Source: Lachnospiraceae bacterium
Lineage (GTDB): Bacteria; Bacillota; Clostridia; Lachnospirales; Lachnospiraceae
Assembly (NCBI GenBank): GCA_030524525.1
Contig: JAUNGI010000009.1
Coordinates: 1 to 64,000 of the forward strand
Reading direction: 5' to 3'
Length of the DNA: 64,000 nucleotides
Positions 16,389 through 25,081 of this stretch are shown one piece after another; positions within the stretch are counted from its first letter, which is position 1; every line of letters begins with the position of its first letter. The translations under genes were made by a program, and so were the position numbers. The notes beneath the pieces are model-generated. The model ran no database searches. It worked only from the letters and a program-made list of their open reading frames with translations, and was not told the DNA's origin.

Positions 16389-16598
16389 CTAATCCCATCT
16401 AGTTATCATATGCAGAGCCCTCATATATCTTTGCATTAATTCGTCAATATTGGCGTAGCCAAGACTTGCGGCTATAATTGTACGAATAACTATTAGCCCG
16501 AATGATCCGGGGTAGCTACTAGCAAAGCTCTCTATTTTCTTCCATGTTCTCTCTTTGGCTTTTATCTGTATTTCTGTTATTGCATAGGATTTGTTCAT
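16389..16598 (-). CDS. small hypothetical protein downstream of the RHS gene
   Basis: Sixty-nine residues (start MNKSYAITEIQIKAKERTW), with a mildly hydrophobic middle (FGLIVIRTIIAASLGY). It starts 66 bp after the stop of the RHS-repeat gene on the same strand, the place where polymorphic-toxin loci usually carry an immunity gene. No good ribosome site is visible and no family is recognised, so it may be non-coding or a remnant. Confidence 0.35.
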   Translation of the reverse strand: MNKSYAITEIQIKAKERTWKKIESFASSYPGSFGLIVIRTIIAASLGYANIDELMQRYMRALHMITRWD

Positions 16599-16664
16599 TA
16601 TTTAAGTCAACTAGCCACAAGAGGATTAAAGAATTTTACAACAATTTGTGAGTTCTTTTTCCGT

Positions 16665-19600
16665 TTATTTAAAATACGAATTTTCTTTCATAAATTCAAT
16701 TATGGATATCATTGAAACTTCGAATTTGCTCAGTTTTATCTGAACCTCTTTTCCGCTCTTATTTTTATACGCTATCCATCCCCAATTGTAGTTTCTACTA
16801 GTCGTACATAAATCAAGAAAAGCATTATCTGCTTTTGATCCCCACTTCATAAGCCCAACTGGTAAATAGACATCTCCATATAGGCTATATTTCCTTCCAT
16901 AAGAGATTACTGTCCCGTCGCTTGCAACAACATACCCAGAAATTCGAGTGGATAGAGCATATGCTAAGTTTTCTTCGCGATAATCATAGTGTCCGCAATT
17001 GCATCCAAGCAATATTAACATCTTAATAGTTCTATACTGAAGTTGGTTGTTAACGCTATTTATATTGTTATTTCCCGGTATGCAGGACAAGCCACCTGTT
17101 GTCATTGAATATTGATTGCCATGTCCATTTAAAACAACTACATCATATCCTAGCATATTAAACCAGACATCCTTAAATTCATCATAGCTATTTGTGTTGC
17201 AATACTTTATTGATACTGAATCCCCATTTTTTGTGAAATATGCCTCTATATCTACCCCTAGTTTTTTTGCTTCGCTTACAAATCTACTTTCAGTGGTTGA
17301 CGCAATAACATACACCTTCCTTGCAACCATCCCCAGCTGATCATCATAATTTACAGGATTATTCCCACAATACGCATACAAATTATCATTACCTTCCTGT
17401 AAAATCATATCGATGCTGTCCGGACTTACAAAGCGTCCGGTTTCGCTGTCATAATAGCGTGAACGCAGATAGTACAGATTCAAATCAGTATCATAATAAT
17501 ATCCCCGATAACGGTAGGGATTCGCCTCTGCCAATTCCACATCACCAGTAATGGTAATCACACTTCCCCATGCATCGTATTCATATTCACAGAGAATCTT
17601 GAAGGAATCGTCCAAAATTGCCACAACATCATTCCAGACATTTTTAACATAATAATATTCTTCGTCATTCCACAGGAAGCCGACAAGAGATGCATATGCG
17701 TCATACATAAAAATCATGGTCTCTTCACCTGTAACTTCCGCAATATAGTCCGAACCTTCTATGAAATATTCTGTAACAATACCATCAACTACCTTCTTTG
17801 TCAGGAATCCGTCGCTGTTATAAAAAAACTCCATTTGCTTTCCGTCATAGTTCGCTTCGGTCAGTTTATCTCCTGTCCAACCTAAATGATAATTTCCCTT
17901 GTAAACTAACGGGTTTCCCAATGCATCATAGGAACAATTTCCGCCATTATAAGAGAGCATCCGGTCCTTAAACGTGGCGGAGTACAAATAATCCTTATCA
18001 TCAACCGTAATTGCATTTAAGGTATAGGTCTTTTTTTTCAACAAATTTCCAGAAAGATCATACGAATACGTGAAACGCAATTCCTGTTCATAGTCTCTTA
18101 CTTCTGTCAACCGCCGAAGGACATCATACTGATATTCCTTTTGCAGAACGCCATTTTCTTCTATAGAAATCAGATTTCCATTCTCATCGTAATTATAGGT
18201 ATATTCTGTATCTTCGCAAACCAGCCTTTTTACTTCGTTGTATTCATTATAAAAATACTGCGTACTCCACGACGAAGTCTGACCATTCAACGTTTTCATC
18301 ACACAGGTTTCCGTACTGTCATAAGTGACCACAGCGCGGCTCGGCATTACAGAGCTAACGCAATTAGCCGAAATGCTGTCAATCTGAGAAAACGATTCGC
18401 CACATACCGTATAAGTAACTGTCCTCTGTTCCGCATCGTCTGACGCTTCATAGGCATAATCGATGCGAAAATTCTCTCCAATGGAAAGACCCGACATCTG
18501 ACCTTCTGAATCGTATTCATAAATGACCTCCTGATCAGAAAAATAGTACTTCATGCATTCCCGTTCAGCATATGAATCTGCTGCTGTCTCCATAGCCAGC
18601 GTCCCGTTAATATATAATTTTGTACAGACATCGTTTTCGTAATCATACGCAATCACATCACCATTTCCAAAGGTTTTCCGGACTGCCAAGCCATCTTCCC
18701 GAAGAAAGCTTATCAAAGGACTTCCGTTGACAGTCGCTTCCAACATATTATGCTTGTCGTCATAAGCGAATTCATACAGATAACCATTCTTTGCAAAAGA
18801 AGCCACCTGACCATCTTTATAGGTGTAGGAAGCGGCAAAATATTCCCCGTTATAATTCATTACCTTTGCAGACAGTCTACTGCCGTAATCGTAGTAATAG
18901 GCCGTAACATAATCCTGTGCAATTTCCATCTTCCGCAAATTGCGTACAAAATCATAAACACATTGTACCCGTTCGCCGTTTTCGTCATAAGCTACAATCA
19001 CACGATCCAATACACCAAGCTCAATATGCGTGATGTATTCTATTTCATTCCCGCTGTTGTTATATATCAATGATTCCGTATCGTCTTTGTCGGAAATTCC
19101 GTCAAAATCGCTGTCCGGCAGATAGACATTTGTCCCATTTTCAAGTTCTGCCTTATTCATAACTCCGTCTTCATCAAAGTCAGCGTCTTCGTCCCATGTC
19201 AGCGGGTCAGTATTCAGCCAGAAAACCTCCATAGCATCGTCAAAGCCGTCTCCGTCCGTATCCGCATTGTTTGGATTGCTTCCCAGATAAAAGATTTCAA
19301 TTCCATCTTCGATACCGTCTCCATCTGCGTCCCTATTTTCCCGAACCAGTTCTTCGCCCTCGTAACCAAAGCTCAGAACATTCGCCGCGACGGTCTCTCC
19401 ATATTTCGAGATTCCCTCCGCTATAATGTCCAAGTGCTGAAACTCTCTCAGTCCTGAAACGCTGCCGCTTTCCCCTTCCGTACTGCCCAGAAGTTCAAAA
19501 GCATCGTTATCCTCATAACGAACGTATACCGTTACGCTTTTTAATTCCTTATTAGAGCTGCAATCCAAAAAAATCGCGCCATCCTCCGGATAACAGTCCC

Positions 19601-20174
19601 ATTCCATGTAACCATCGTTTCGATAAGTCCAAAAATACTGGTACATCCGATAGCTATATTCATCCGGACAAATTTCCACGCTTCCAGCGTTAATTACAAT
19701 CCGATTCGCAATAATGGGGCCAACCATATTTACGTCTTCTGCATTAATATAAACCGTACCGCTGGGCGCATAAATAATGCCGTAAAGCTCCATGACGCTA
19801 CAGTTAATAACGATATCCTTTTCCGCATAAAGAACAGCAAAATTTTCATTGCTCATCCGTTCTGATGAAACATAGATGGAACCGGCAGACATCAACGAAC
19901 CAGAAAATACAGCCGTTTCCCCATTATAGGAAACCGAATCCTCTGCATATGTTCCGTCAGTATAATCCAATGTAGAAATTATTCCCTGTTTTAAGTCGCT
20001 TTTTCTTTCATCCACATATCCGTTGATTACCACGCTCCCACTATTCACCGTTATTTCGTCCGCTTCCATCGCCAGATAATCGTTTACTGACAGATCAGCG
20101 GCAAACGCAGGTGTAACGCTGATAAGCAGAAGCGTAAAAACCAACGACAAGCAAACAATCCTTTTTACTCTCAT
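16665..20174 (-). CDS. secreted RHS/YD-repeat protein with C-terminal caspase-like domain
   Basis: 1169 residues, start fixed by GGAGGAG. A signal peptide (cleavage near AFA, residue 25) leads into a beta-rich region with bactofilin-like repeats (~30-170). Acidic calcium-binding repeats follow at ~280-370 (DADGDGIEDG, DTDGDGFDDA, DSDFDGISD), then many YD repeats. The RHS core closes with LYYLRSRYYDSETGRFVSPD and YCGNNPVNYDD near residues 890-945. The variable tail (~950-1169) has a strand followed by NGHG (His1018) and another followed by LLGCNCGH (Cys1058 or Cys1060), the spacing and context of clan CD cysteine peptidases (caspase, gingipain, CHAT). In RHS proteins the shell holds a toxic tail; here that would be a protease. 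The activity is inferred. Confidence 0.8.
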   Translation of the reverse strand: MRVKRIVCLSLVFTLLLISVTPAFAADLSVNDYLAMEADEITVNSGSVVINGYVDERKSDLKQGIISTLDYTDGTYAEDSVSYNGETAVFSGSLMSAGSIYVSSERMSNENFAVLYAEKDIVINCSVMELYGIIYAPSGTVYINAEDVNMVGPIIANRIVINAGSVEICPDEYSYRMYQYFWTYRNDGYMEWDCYPEDGAIFLDCSSNKELKSVTVYVRYEDNDAFELLGSTEGESGSVSGLREFQHLDIIAEGISKYGETVAANVLSFGYEGEELVRENRDADGDGIEDGIEIFYLGSNPNNADTDGDGFDDAMEVFWLNTDPLTWDEDADFDEDGVMNKAELENGTNVYLPDSDFDGISDKDDTESLIYNNSGNEIEYITHIELGVLDRVIVAYDENGERVQCVYDFVRNLRKMEIAQDYVTAYYYDYGSRLSAKVMNYNGEYFAASYTYKDGQVASFAKNGYLYEFAYDDKHNMLEATVNGSPLISFLREDGLAVRKTFGNGDVIAYDYENDVCTKLYINGTLAMETAADSYAERECMKYYFSDQEVIYEYDSEGQMSGLSIGENFRIDYAYEASDDAEQRTVTYTVCGESFSQIDSISANCVSSVMPSRAVVTYDSTETCVMKTLNGQTSSWSTQYFYNEYNEVKRLVCEDTEYTYNYDENGNLISIEENGVLQKEYQYDVLRRLTEVRDYEQELRFTYSYDLSGNLLKKKTYTLNAITVDDKDYLYSATFKDRMLSYNGGNCSYDALGNPLVYKGNYHLGWTGDKLTEANYDGKQMEFFYNSDGFLTKKVVDGIVTEYFIEGSDYIAEVTGEETMIFMYDAYASLVGFLWNDEEYYYVKNVWNDVVAILDDSFKILCEYEYDAWGSVITITGDVELAEANPYRYRGYYYDTDLNLYYLRSRYYDSETGRFVSPDSIDMILQEGNDNLYAYCGNNPVNYDDQLGMVARKVYVIASTTESRFVSEAKKLGVDIEAYFTKNGDSVSIKYCNTNSYDEFKDVWFNMLGYDVVVLNGHGNQYSMTTGGLSCIPGNNNINSVNNQLQYRTIKMLILLGCNCGHYDYREENLAYALSTRISGYVVASDGTVISYGRKYSLYGDVYLPVGLMKWGSKADNAFLDLCTTSRNYNWGWIAYKNKSGKEVQIKLSKFEVSMISIIEFMKENSYFK

Positions 20175-20189
20175 AGCTCCTCCATTCCC

Positions 20190-20205
20190 AAAACGTTTAC
20201 GTTTT
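20190..20205. promoter_or_regulatory. palindrome upstream of the RHS gene
   Basis: AAAACGT-tt-ACGTTTT is a perfect inverted repeat, 15 bp before the RHS start codon and downstream of its candidate promoter. The sequence resembles LacI-family operators; the binding protein is unknown. Confidence 0.5.
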
Positions 20206-20252
20206 GAAAACCGCATGAAAACACTGCAAATGCTAATGCTCTCAACACAAAT

Positions 20253-20280
20253 AGTCTAGATTTTATTGACAATATTGCAA
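20253..20280 (-). promoter_or_regulatory. candidate sigmaA promoter of the RHS gene
   Basis: TTGCAA (20275-20280 on the minus strand), 16 bp, TAGACT (20253-20258). It overlaps the divergent ACP promoter, so the two may compete. Confidence 0.5.
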
Positions 20281-20294
20281 AACTCCGCTATCCT
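20266..20294 (+). promoter_or_regulatory. candidate sigmaA promoter of the ACP gene
   Basis: TTGACA (20266-20271), 17 bp, TATCCT (20289-20294), 33 bp before the ACP start codon. Confidence 0.65.
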
Positions 20295-20327
20295 AGAAGA
20301 AAAAAAGCAGAGGAAAAGAGAAAATAA

Positions 20328-20573
20328 ATGCAAGCACCCGTTAATCCAAATGTTATTCTTTCAATAATACTGTCGCATTGCAGTGCAGAAGTTCAGTATT
20401 CTGTCGATGCTCACATTCGTACCGAAGAACTGGGCTTCGATTCCGTTTCCACTATGCAGTTAATATCTGCTTTGGAAGAACAATATGGAATTACCATTAC
20501 CGACATAGAAGCCTTCGTCGAACATTTTGAGTTCTTAGATACGTTAATCTGTTACATCCAGTCGTTGCTATAG
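20328..20573 (+). CDS. acyl carrier protein-like protein
   Basis: An 81-residue carrier protein: LGFDSVSTMQLISALEEQYGI holds the serine (DSV) that would take the 4'-phosphopantetheine arm, and the acidic helix II follows. It tethers acyl or aminoacyl groups as thioesters. It differs from a housekeeping fatty-acid ACP, which has DSL with many acidic residues, and no fatty-acid genes are near. Its end overlaps by 6 bp, tail to tail, with the PaaK-like ligase, so it is transcribed against the ligase genes it probably serves. It has its own promoter; the ribosome site is weak. Confidence 0.8.
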   Translation: MQAPVNPNVILSIILSHCSAEVQYSVDAHIRTEELGFDSVSTMQLISALEEQYGITITDIEAFVEHFEFLDTLICYIQSLL

Positions 20574-21794
20574 CCTTAAACCGCACACAAAGGTCTTTAG
20601 CTTTCCACTAATTTCATCAGGGAGCATTCCTTCATGAAAAACAACCCTTACGGAAACTGGAATCTGAAGGCATTCATACAGTTCCTGTTCCATAACTTTT
20701 CTAACAATGTCTTCACACTCCGCTGATTCTTCTTCCACTACAAGGTGTACAAGAAAGGAAGCCTTCTCGCGCTGTTCCACCTGATACTGTATAATACTCT
20801 CATCTAGTATCTGATTGCATAACGTCATTGCCTTATGCACACAGCCGGCATGTATCGCTTCTCCGTTTGTTAGCTTAATATAATCTTCTGTTCGCCCCTT
20901 TTTCAAACGAAGCACCGGCGATTTACAGCCACACGGGCAATCTCTTGCATCTTCCAGCACTGCATAATCGCCAATCCCGTACTTTACAAAAGGCATAGCC
21001 CGATTCGTCAACGACGTTAAATAAACCTCCTGTTTCTCAGACAATGTGACAACCACATTCTCGGAAGCAATATGCATATTCCCCTCTGGGCAAGAAAAAG
21101 CAATGGAATTTCCTTCATTACAGCCATATTGATTTCCCACCTGACATCCCATAATGTTTTTTATTTCATGAATTAATTGCTCCTCTGCCATCTCCCCAGT
21201 TAATTCCACATAGCGCAAAAAATCCGGCTTTGGAAGTCTGCGTTTTTTTATTTCCTTGCAGAGAAGGTGCGCCACGCTGGGCTGTAAAAGTAGCCATTTG
21301 GGAGAAAACTCATAAAGCTCATTTACCAGAGCACCGATTTTATGAGGATGCAGCAAAGCCTTGCAAAAGCCCAGACCGTTGCTCCGTATCTCACGCTCCA
21401 AAGTTTCCCCATTTTCAACATGTAATGTAAAGAAATAGCAATACTTGTCCGTTGTATTGATGCCATAATACTTTTTTCGCCTCATCCATAAGCCAATCAA
21501 AGAGTATGACATATCCTGTGGATGCCAAAATACGTCCATATAATGACCTGTCGAACCTGAGGTTCTTTCGTGAATCAGCCGACCGCCTAAATAATCGCTG
21601 ATATAGTCTCTGGACAAACATGCCGCCCCACTTGTTACAAAGGCCTGTCTTTCTATCATCGGAACTTGTTGCCATAATTGTTCATCACTTAAGCTATCTA
21701 CACAAATTTCTCTTGCTTGTGCAATGCGCATATACAGAGGCACGTGGGTATATGCATATCTTGTCATCGCATACAATCTGCCTAAATCCATCAT
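20568..21794 (-). CDS. PaaK-like adenylate-forming ligase
   Basis: The 408-residue protein resembles phenylacetate-CoA ligase. ERTSGSTG is the phosphate-binding loop, NQYGCNEGN the aromatic-Glu motif, KYGIGDYAVL the catalytic-Asp motif and LKKGRTEDYIKL the hinge region; CPCGC may bind zinc, as in other PaaK-like enzymes. It should activate a carboxylic acid as the acyl-adenylate and load CoA or the adjacent ACP. The ATG at 21794 overlaps the upstream stop (ATGA), so it is translationally coupled to the BtrH-like gene; an in-frame extension to 21836 is unlikely. Confidence 0.85.
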   Translation of the reverse strand: MMDLGRLYAMTRYAYTHVPLYMRIAQAREICVDSLSDEQLWQQVPMIERQAFVTSGAACLSRDYISDYLGGRLIHERTSGSTGHYMDVFWHPQDMSYSLIGLWMRRKKYYGINTTDKYCYFFTLHVENGETLEREIRSNGLGFCKALLHPHKIGALVNELYEFSPKWLLLQPSVAHLLCKEIKKRRLPKPDFLRYVELTGEMAEEQLIHEIKNIMGCQVGNQYGCNEGNSIAFSCPEGNMHIASENVVVTLSEKQEVYLTSLTNRAMPFVKYGIGDYAVLEDARDCPCGCKSPVLRLKKGRTEDYIKLTNGEAIHAGCVHKAMTLCNQILDESIIQYQVEQREKASFLVHLVVEEESAECEDIVRKVMEQELYECLQIPVSVRVVFHEGMLPDEISGKLKTFVCGLRL

Positions 21795-22747
21795 AATTTC
21801 CCCTGCCCTTCTGGCCGCAGCGTCTCCAACAGCCACATAGTTAGCTTGTTCTCCTCCACTGCAATCCTCCGACCGCCATTTGTAACTATCTTTAGCAGCC
21901 GCTGATCCGGAAACTGCTCCTGCCTGATGCCAAGCAACAAATTCTCATGACAACGCCTTACGATTCTTCTCTGCTCCTCCCAAAGTCCTGTTCCCTTCGA
22001 AAGCACTGCTTTTTGCTCCAAAAAAGAAATTCTCTGAAGCATCAGTTGATTCCGTTCAAAAATACAATAGAGAGAAGGAAGATGCAACTTGCCCCGCCGT
22101 TCACACTGCCTCCAAAATTTTTCCATTTCCCACACTATTTTGCCATTGCAATACGTTTGTAAGCGTTCCAATAAAAGCTTATATTGAAATTCCAGCGAGA
22201 TATCCATACGTATTTCATAGCTCGAAACCTGAATTGCACACTTTTTCCAATAAAAACTGACCGCGCGCCATAAAACATCGAAGGGTATCTGGTACGAGCC
22301 CAGATTTCCGCCCAGCAAATATCCCTGAACAAGGAAATACTCCTCCTGCGCATCGTAGCCATATATAAAGCAAATATGATAGTGTTCTTTTTGAAAAGTT
22401 TGCCCCGTGAGGTAATTTCGAACAATAATTTCGTTCCAATACGTTATCACATATTCTCCTCCATCAATAGATTCCATTATAAAATCAATTAAGAAATGAT
22501 ATTTGCAAAGCTGCGGCGGAAGCATAGTATAGGATTTAATAAAAACCCGATCATCGGGTCCAAACTCCGAATCTTTGCTGTCTTCATACATAAGACGGTT
22601 TTCTGCCTTTTCGTATGTCAAGGAAATATATTTATCATAAAGCCACCCCTGCGCTGTCGCGCGCTCCCCTAAAACACTAAATGCAGAAGCCTCTCCCAGA
22701 TAGGCTCTAATTGCCGGTTTCCAAAGCGCAAGCACTGTTCTCTTCAT
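21791..22747 (-). CDS. BtrH-like (C39-fold) protein of the ligase cluster
   Basis: 318 residues. EYVITYWNEIIVRNYL followed by HYHICFIYGYDAQEEYFLVQGY resembles the N-terminal domain of butirosin protein BtrH, a C39-peptidase-like fold that moves an acyl group from a carrier protein to an acceptor. The early segment WLYDKYISLTYEKAENRLMY is shared with the C-terminal region of the upstream ligase, so the cluster has this domain twice. The acyltransferase role is inferred from the family and the neighbouring ACP. The start at 22747 follows GGGAG; an ATG at 22768 is weaker. It overlaps the upstream gene by 41 bp and the downstream one by 4. Confidence 0.6.
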   Translation of the reverse strand: MKRTVLALWKPAIRAYLGEASAFSVLGERATAQGWLYDKYISLTYEKAENRLMYEDSKDSEFGPDDRVFIKSYTMLPPQLCKYHFLIDFIMESIDGGEYVITYWNEIIVRNYLTGQTFQKEHYHICFIYGYDAQEEYFLVQGYLLGGNLGSYQIPFDVLWRAVSFYWKKCAIQVSSYEIRMDISLEFQYKLLLERLQTYCNGKIVWEMEKFWRQCERRGKLHLPSLYCIFERNQLMLQRISFLEQKAVLSKGTGLWEEQRRIVRRCHENLLLGIRQEQFPDQRLLKIVTNGGRRIAVEENKLTMWLLETLRPEGQGKL

Positions 22748-24947
22748 CCGCAATTCTCCCGTACGCATAAATCCTGTTTATGTTATAATACGTCTCCAGT
22801 AATTTCCAAAGCTGCGTTTTCCCCGTTGCTCCGGCATCTGCAATCAATCGAGAAATTCTTTGGTTTGTTTTATATCTTTTTAATATTATGTATTGATTTC
22901 TTTGCCTGCACAACTCCAACCATATAAGCAAAACGCATAAACTGTGCTGCTGTTCCCTTTGTGTCTGCGCTAATACCGCAGACCGCATTTTTCGAAAGTT
23001 CAGACAGGCGCTCCTCGCCTCCCGTTTCATTCTACTTTTCTCAAAATGCGCATAAAAATACGAATTATGTTTCCATATATTTGCTGTTATCTTTTTTTCC
23101 ATCGTCGCTTTGGAAGAGGACAGCCACCAGCCATATATTTGAAAAAAGGGCCGCCATTCTTTTTTCACACCAACTTCATCCACATAAATAACCTCTACTT
23201 GTTTTTTTTCTTTATCATAATTGCCAATCAACAAGCGCCCCTGAATCCAATGCCCGGACGCGCAAAAATCTCCTATGTTTGCAATAATCCAGTCGTTTCG
23301 CTCAAGCCAATTTTGAAAAAACTGCCAAAGGGTTTCTTCCGAAACCGGAAGTGCACATTCCACATATTTATCAATGAAAACCGGTTCCTCATATAAAAAA
23401 TCATAGTGCTGAAAGACTAAGCACCGCTGTCCTTTATCATAAGAAAGCCTTAAATAATGTGAATAATACCATGTACTTTCGGCGATATCTTCAGGCATAG
23501 CCGTACGGCAGATAACATCATTAACATCATTTTTGAAAAGGGGACGCAATCCTTCCAATCCCTCTTTCATGCTGTGATAATCCACTTTCCCATTCTCAAG
23601 ATACAAAAAACGCTCCACCATCTCAATCCGAATCACAGATGCAGGAAGCCCCAAAATCCGTCTTGCCACCGTTTGAACCGCCTCGATCTCATGGAACGAT
23701 TCGATACAGATATAAAGAAAACCATTTTTCTCTATGCAAATAACGGTATATCCGCTTTCCCTCAGCCTAGACTCAACCTCCTCCAAGGATATCCGCACCC
23801 CACATAATTTTACCGTGCGATCCTTTCTCCCATGCAGGTAAAGATACCCCTTCTCATCAAGAAACCCCATATCCCCGGTGTACAGCTCCGTTCTGTTTTC
23901 CAGACGCTTCATATCTTTTCTGATCGCAATATAACCTAAGGTAACCGCTTCTCCCTTACAGACAACCTCTCCCATTTCAAACGGTGCCCCCGCTTTTCGT
24001 CCATCTTCTGCTAGAATATAAACCTCTGTACCGGGAATCGCTTTTCCAACGCTATCCGGATAAAATTCTCCTCCTGTATGCTGAACACAAATTCTTGCTG
24101 TCGCTTCCGTTTGTCCGTACATTTTATAAAAGCAGATCGGTGTCTCTGAAATATCCTGCAAAACATACTCAGTAACTTCTCTCGGCAACGCCCCACCAGA
24201 TTGGGTCAATCTCCTAAGCGAGGGAAAATCCCGAAAATGTACTCCGGTTTTTTTAAAAAATTCATAGGAAAGCGGAACCCCGGAAAGGGAGTTGATTTCA
24301 TATTTTTTCATTGCCTGCCAGAAAGCTTTTTCAAGGATTCCTTTTTGTGTCAAATACACCGTCCCACCCATATGTAAAAAACTATTTAGTACAGACAGCG
24401 AATAGGTATATTGCAGCGGCATATAAAGCAACTCCCTATCCGTCTCCTGAATATCTAAAGCTTTACAAATACCTCTTGTATTCGCCCAAAGATTTTGATA
24501 GCTTACAGCAACCCACCTCCTCGCGCTCACAGATCCGGAAGTAGAGAGCAGCATTCCAACCTTTTCGTCGATAAACTCTATGGACTTATGAAGTTTTTTC
24601 AGCAATACATAGTCATTATATTGCCATATAATACTACATTGTTTAAGGCACCTCTCATGTCCAACCTTCACAAAAAAATAATCCGGTCGCAGCAGACGAC
24701 AAACCGTCTCCAAGTCCCGCTCAAAAGCAGTATAGGACAACATTATCGGAACAACAAAGGACTGAAGGGATAACAGGTACATTACCGCGGCCGGAAGCGA
24801 ATTTTCTGTTTCAATCAGCAACAATCCTCGCACCAGTCCCAAACCGGCAAACTCCTCCGAAAGATTTTGCAAGCAGGCATATGTAACGCAACGTCCCTCA
24901 TCGTCACAAATCGCCGCCTTTTTTCCAAATTCATCAAAGTTCCACAT
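22707..24947 (-). CDS. AMP-dependent ligase fused to a BtrH-like domain
   Basis: 746 residues. The N-terminal ~480 are an ANL ligase: LLSTSGSVSARRWVAVS (A3, altered from TSGSTGxPKG), YKMYGQTEATA (A5), ELYTGDMGF (A7), GRKDRTVKLCGVRISLEEVE (A8) and LENGKVDYHSM with the A10 catalytic lysine. The last ~260 residues (WYYSHYLRLSYDKG, then RLLIGNYDKEKKQVEVIYVDE) match the adjacent BtrH-like protein. The fusion suggests acid activation, loading onto ACP and transfer in one polypeptide; the product is unknown. The ATG at 24947 follows AAGG; a TTG eight codons earlier is less likely. Lower GC than flanking genes points to acquisition. Confidence 0.75.
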   Translation of the reverse strand: MWNFDEFGKKAAICDDEGRCVTYACLQNLSEEFAGLGLVRGLLLIETENSLPAAVMYLLSLQSFVVPIMLSYTAFERDLETVCRLLRPDYFFVKVGHERCLKQCSIIWQYNDYVLLKKLHKSIEFIDEKVGMLLSTSGSVSARRWVAVSYQNLWANTRGICKALDIQETDRELLYMPLQYTYSLSVLNSFLHMGGTVYLTQKGILEKAFWQAMKKYEINSLSGVPLSYEFFKKTGVHFRDFPSLRRLTQSGGALPREVTEYVLQDISETPICFYKMYGQTEATARICVQHTGGEFYPDSVGKAIPGTEVYILAEDGRKAGAPFEMGEVVCKGEAVTLGYIAIRKDMKRLENRTELYTGDMGFLDEKGYLYLHGRKDRTVKLCGVRISLEEVESRLRESGYTVICIEKNGFLYICIESFHEIEAVQTVARRILGLPASVIRIEMVERFLYLENGKVDYHSMKEGLEGLRPLFKNDVNDVICRTAMPEDIAESTWYYSHYLRLSYDKGQRCLVFQHYDFLYEEPVFIDKYVECALPVSEETLWQFFQNWLERNDWIIANIGDFCASGHWIQGRLLIGNYDKEKKQVEVIYVDEVGVKKEWRPFFQIYGWWLSSSKATMEKKITANIWKHNSYFYAHFEKSRMKREARSACLNFRKMRSAVLAQTQREQQHSLCVLLIWLELCRQRNQYIILKRYKTNQRISRLIADAGATGKTQLWKLLETYYNINRIYAYGRIADEENSACALETGN

Positions 24948-24995
24948 GACAACCTTCAAATCCCAAAGCAAAATTTCTTGATGCTTTTTAAGCTC

Positions 24996-25024
24996 ATGTT
25001 ATCATCCATGGCAAATTGTGTCAA
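24996..25024 (-). promoter_or_regulatory. sigmaA promoter of the ligase cluster
   Basis: Minus strand: TTGACA (25019-25024), 17 bp, TAACAT (24996-25001), about 50 bp before the ligase start. It would drive ligase, BtrH-like and PaaK-like genes as one operon. Confidence 0.7.
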
Positions 25025-25081
25025 CTCTCTTTTTTAAGTTTTTACTTTTTTCTAAAGAAGCTGCCTATCCATAACGTTAAA

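Noticed and set aside
20328..20573. Housekeeping fatty-acid ACP
   Set aside because: DSV replaces the DSL serine context, overall sequence is less acidic, and no fab genes lie nearby.
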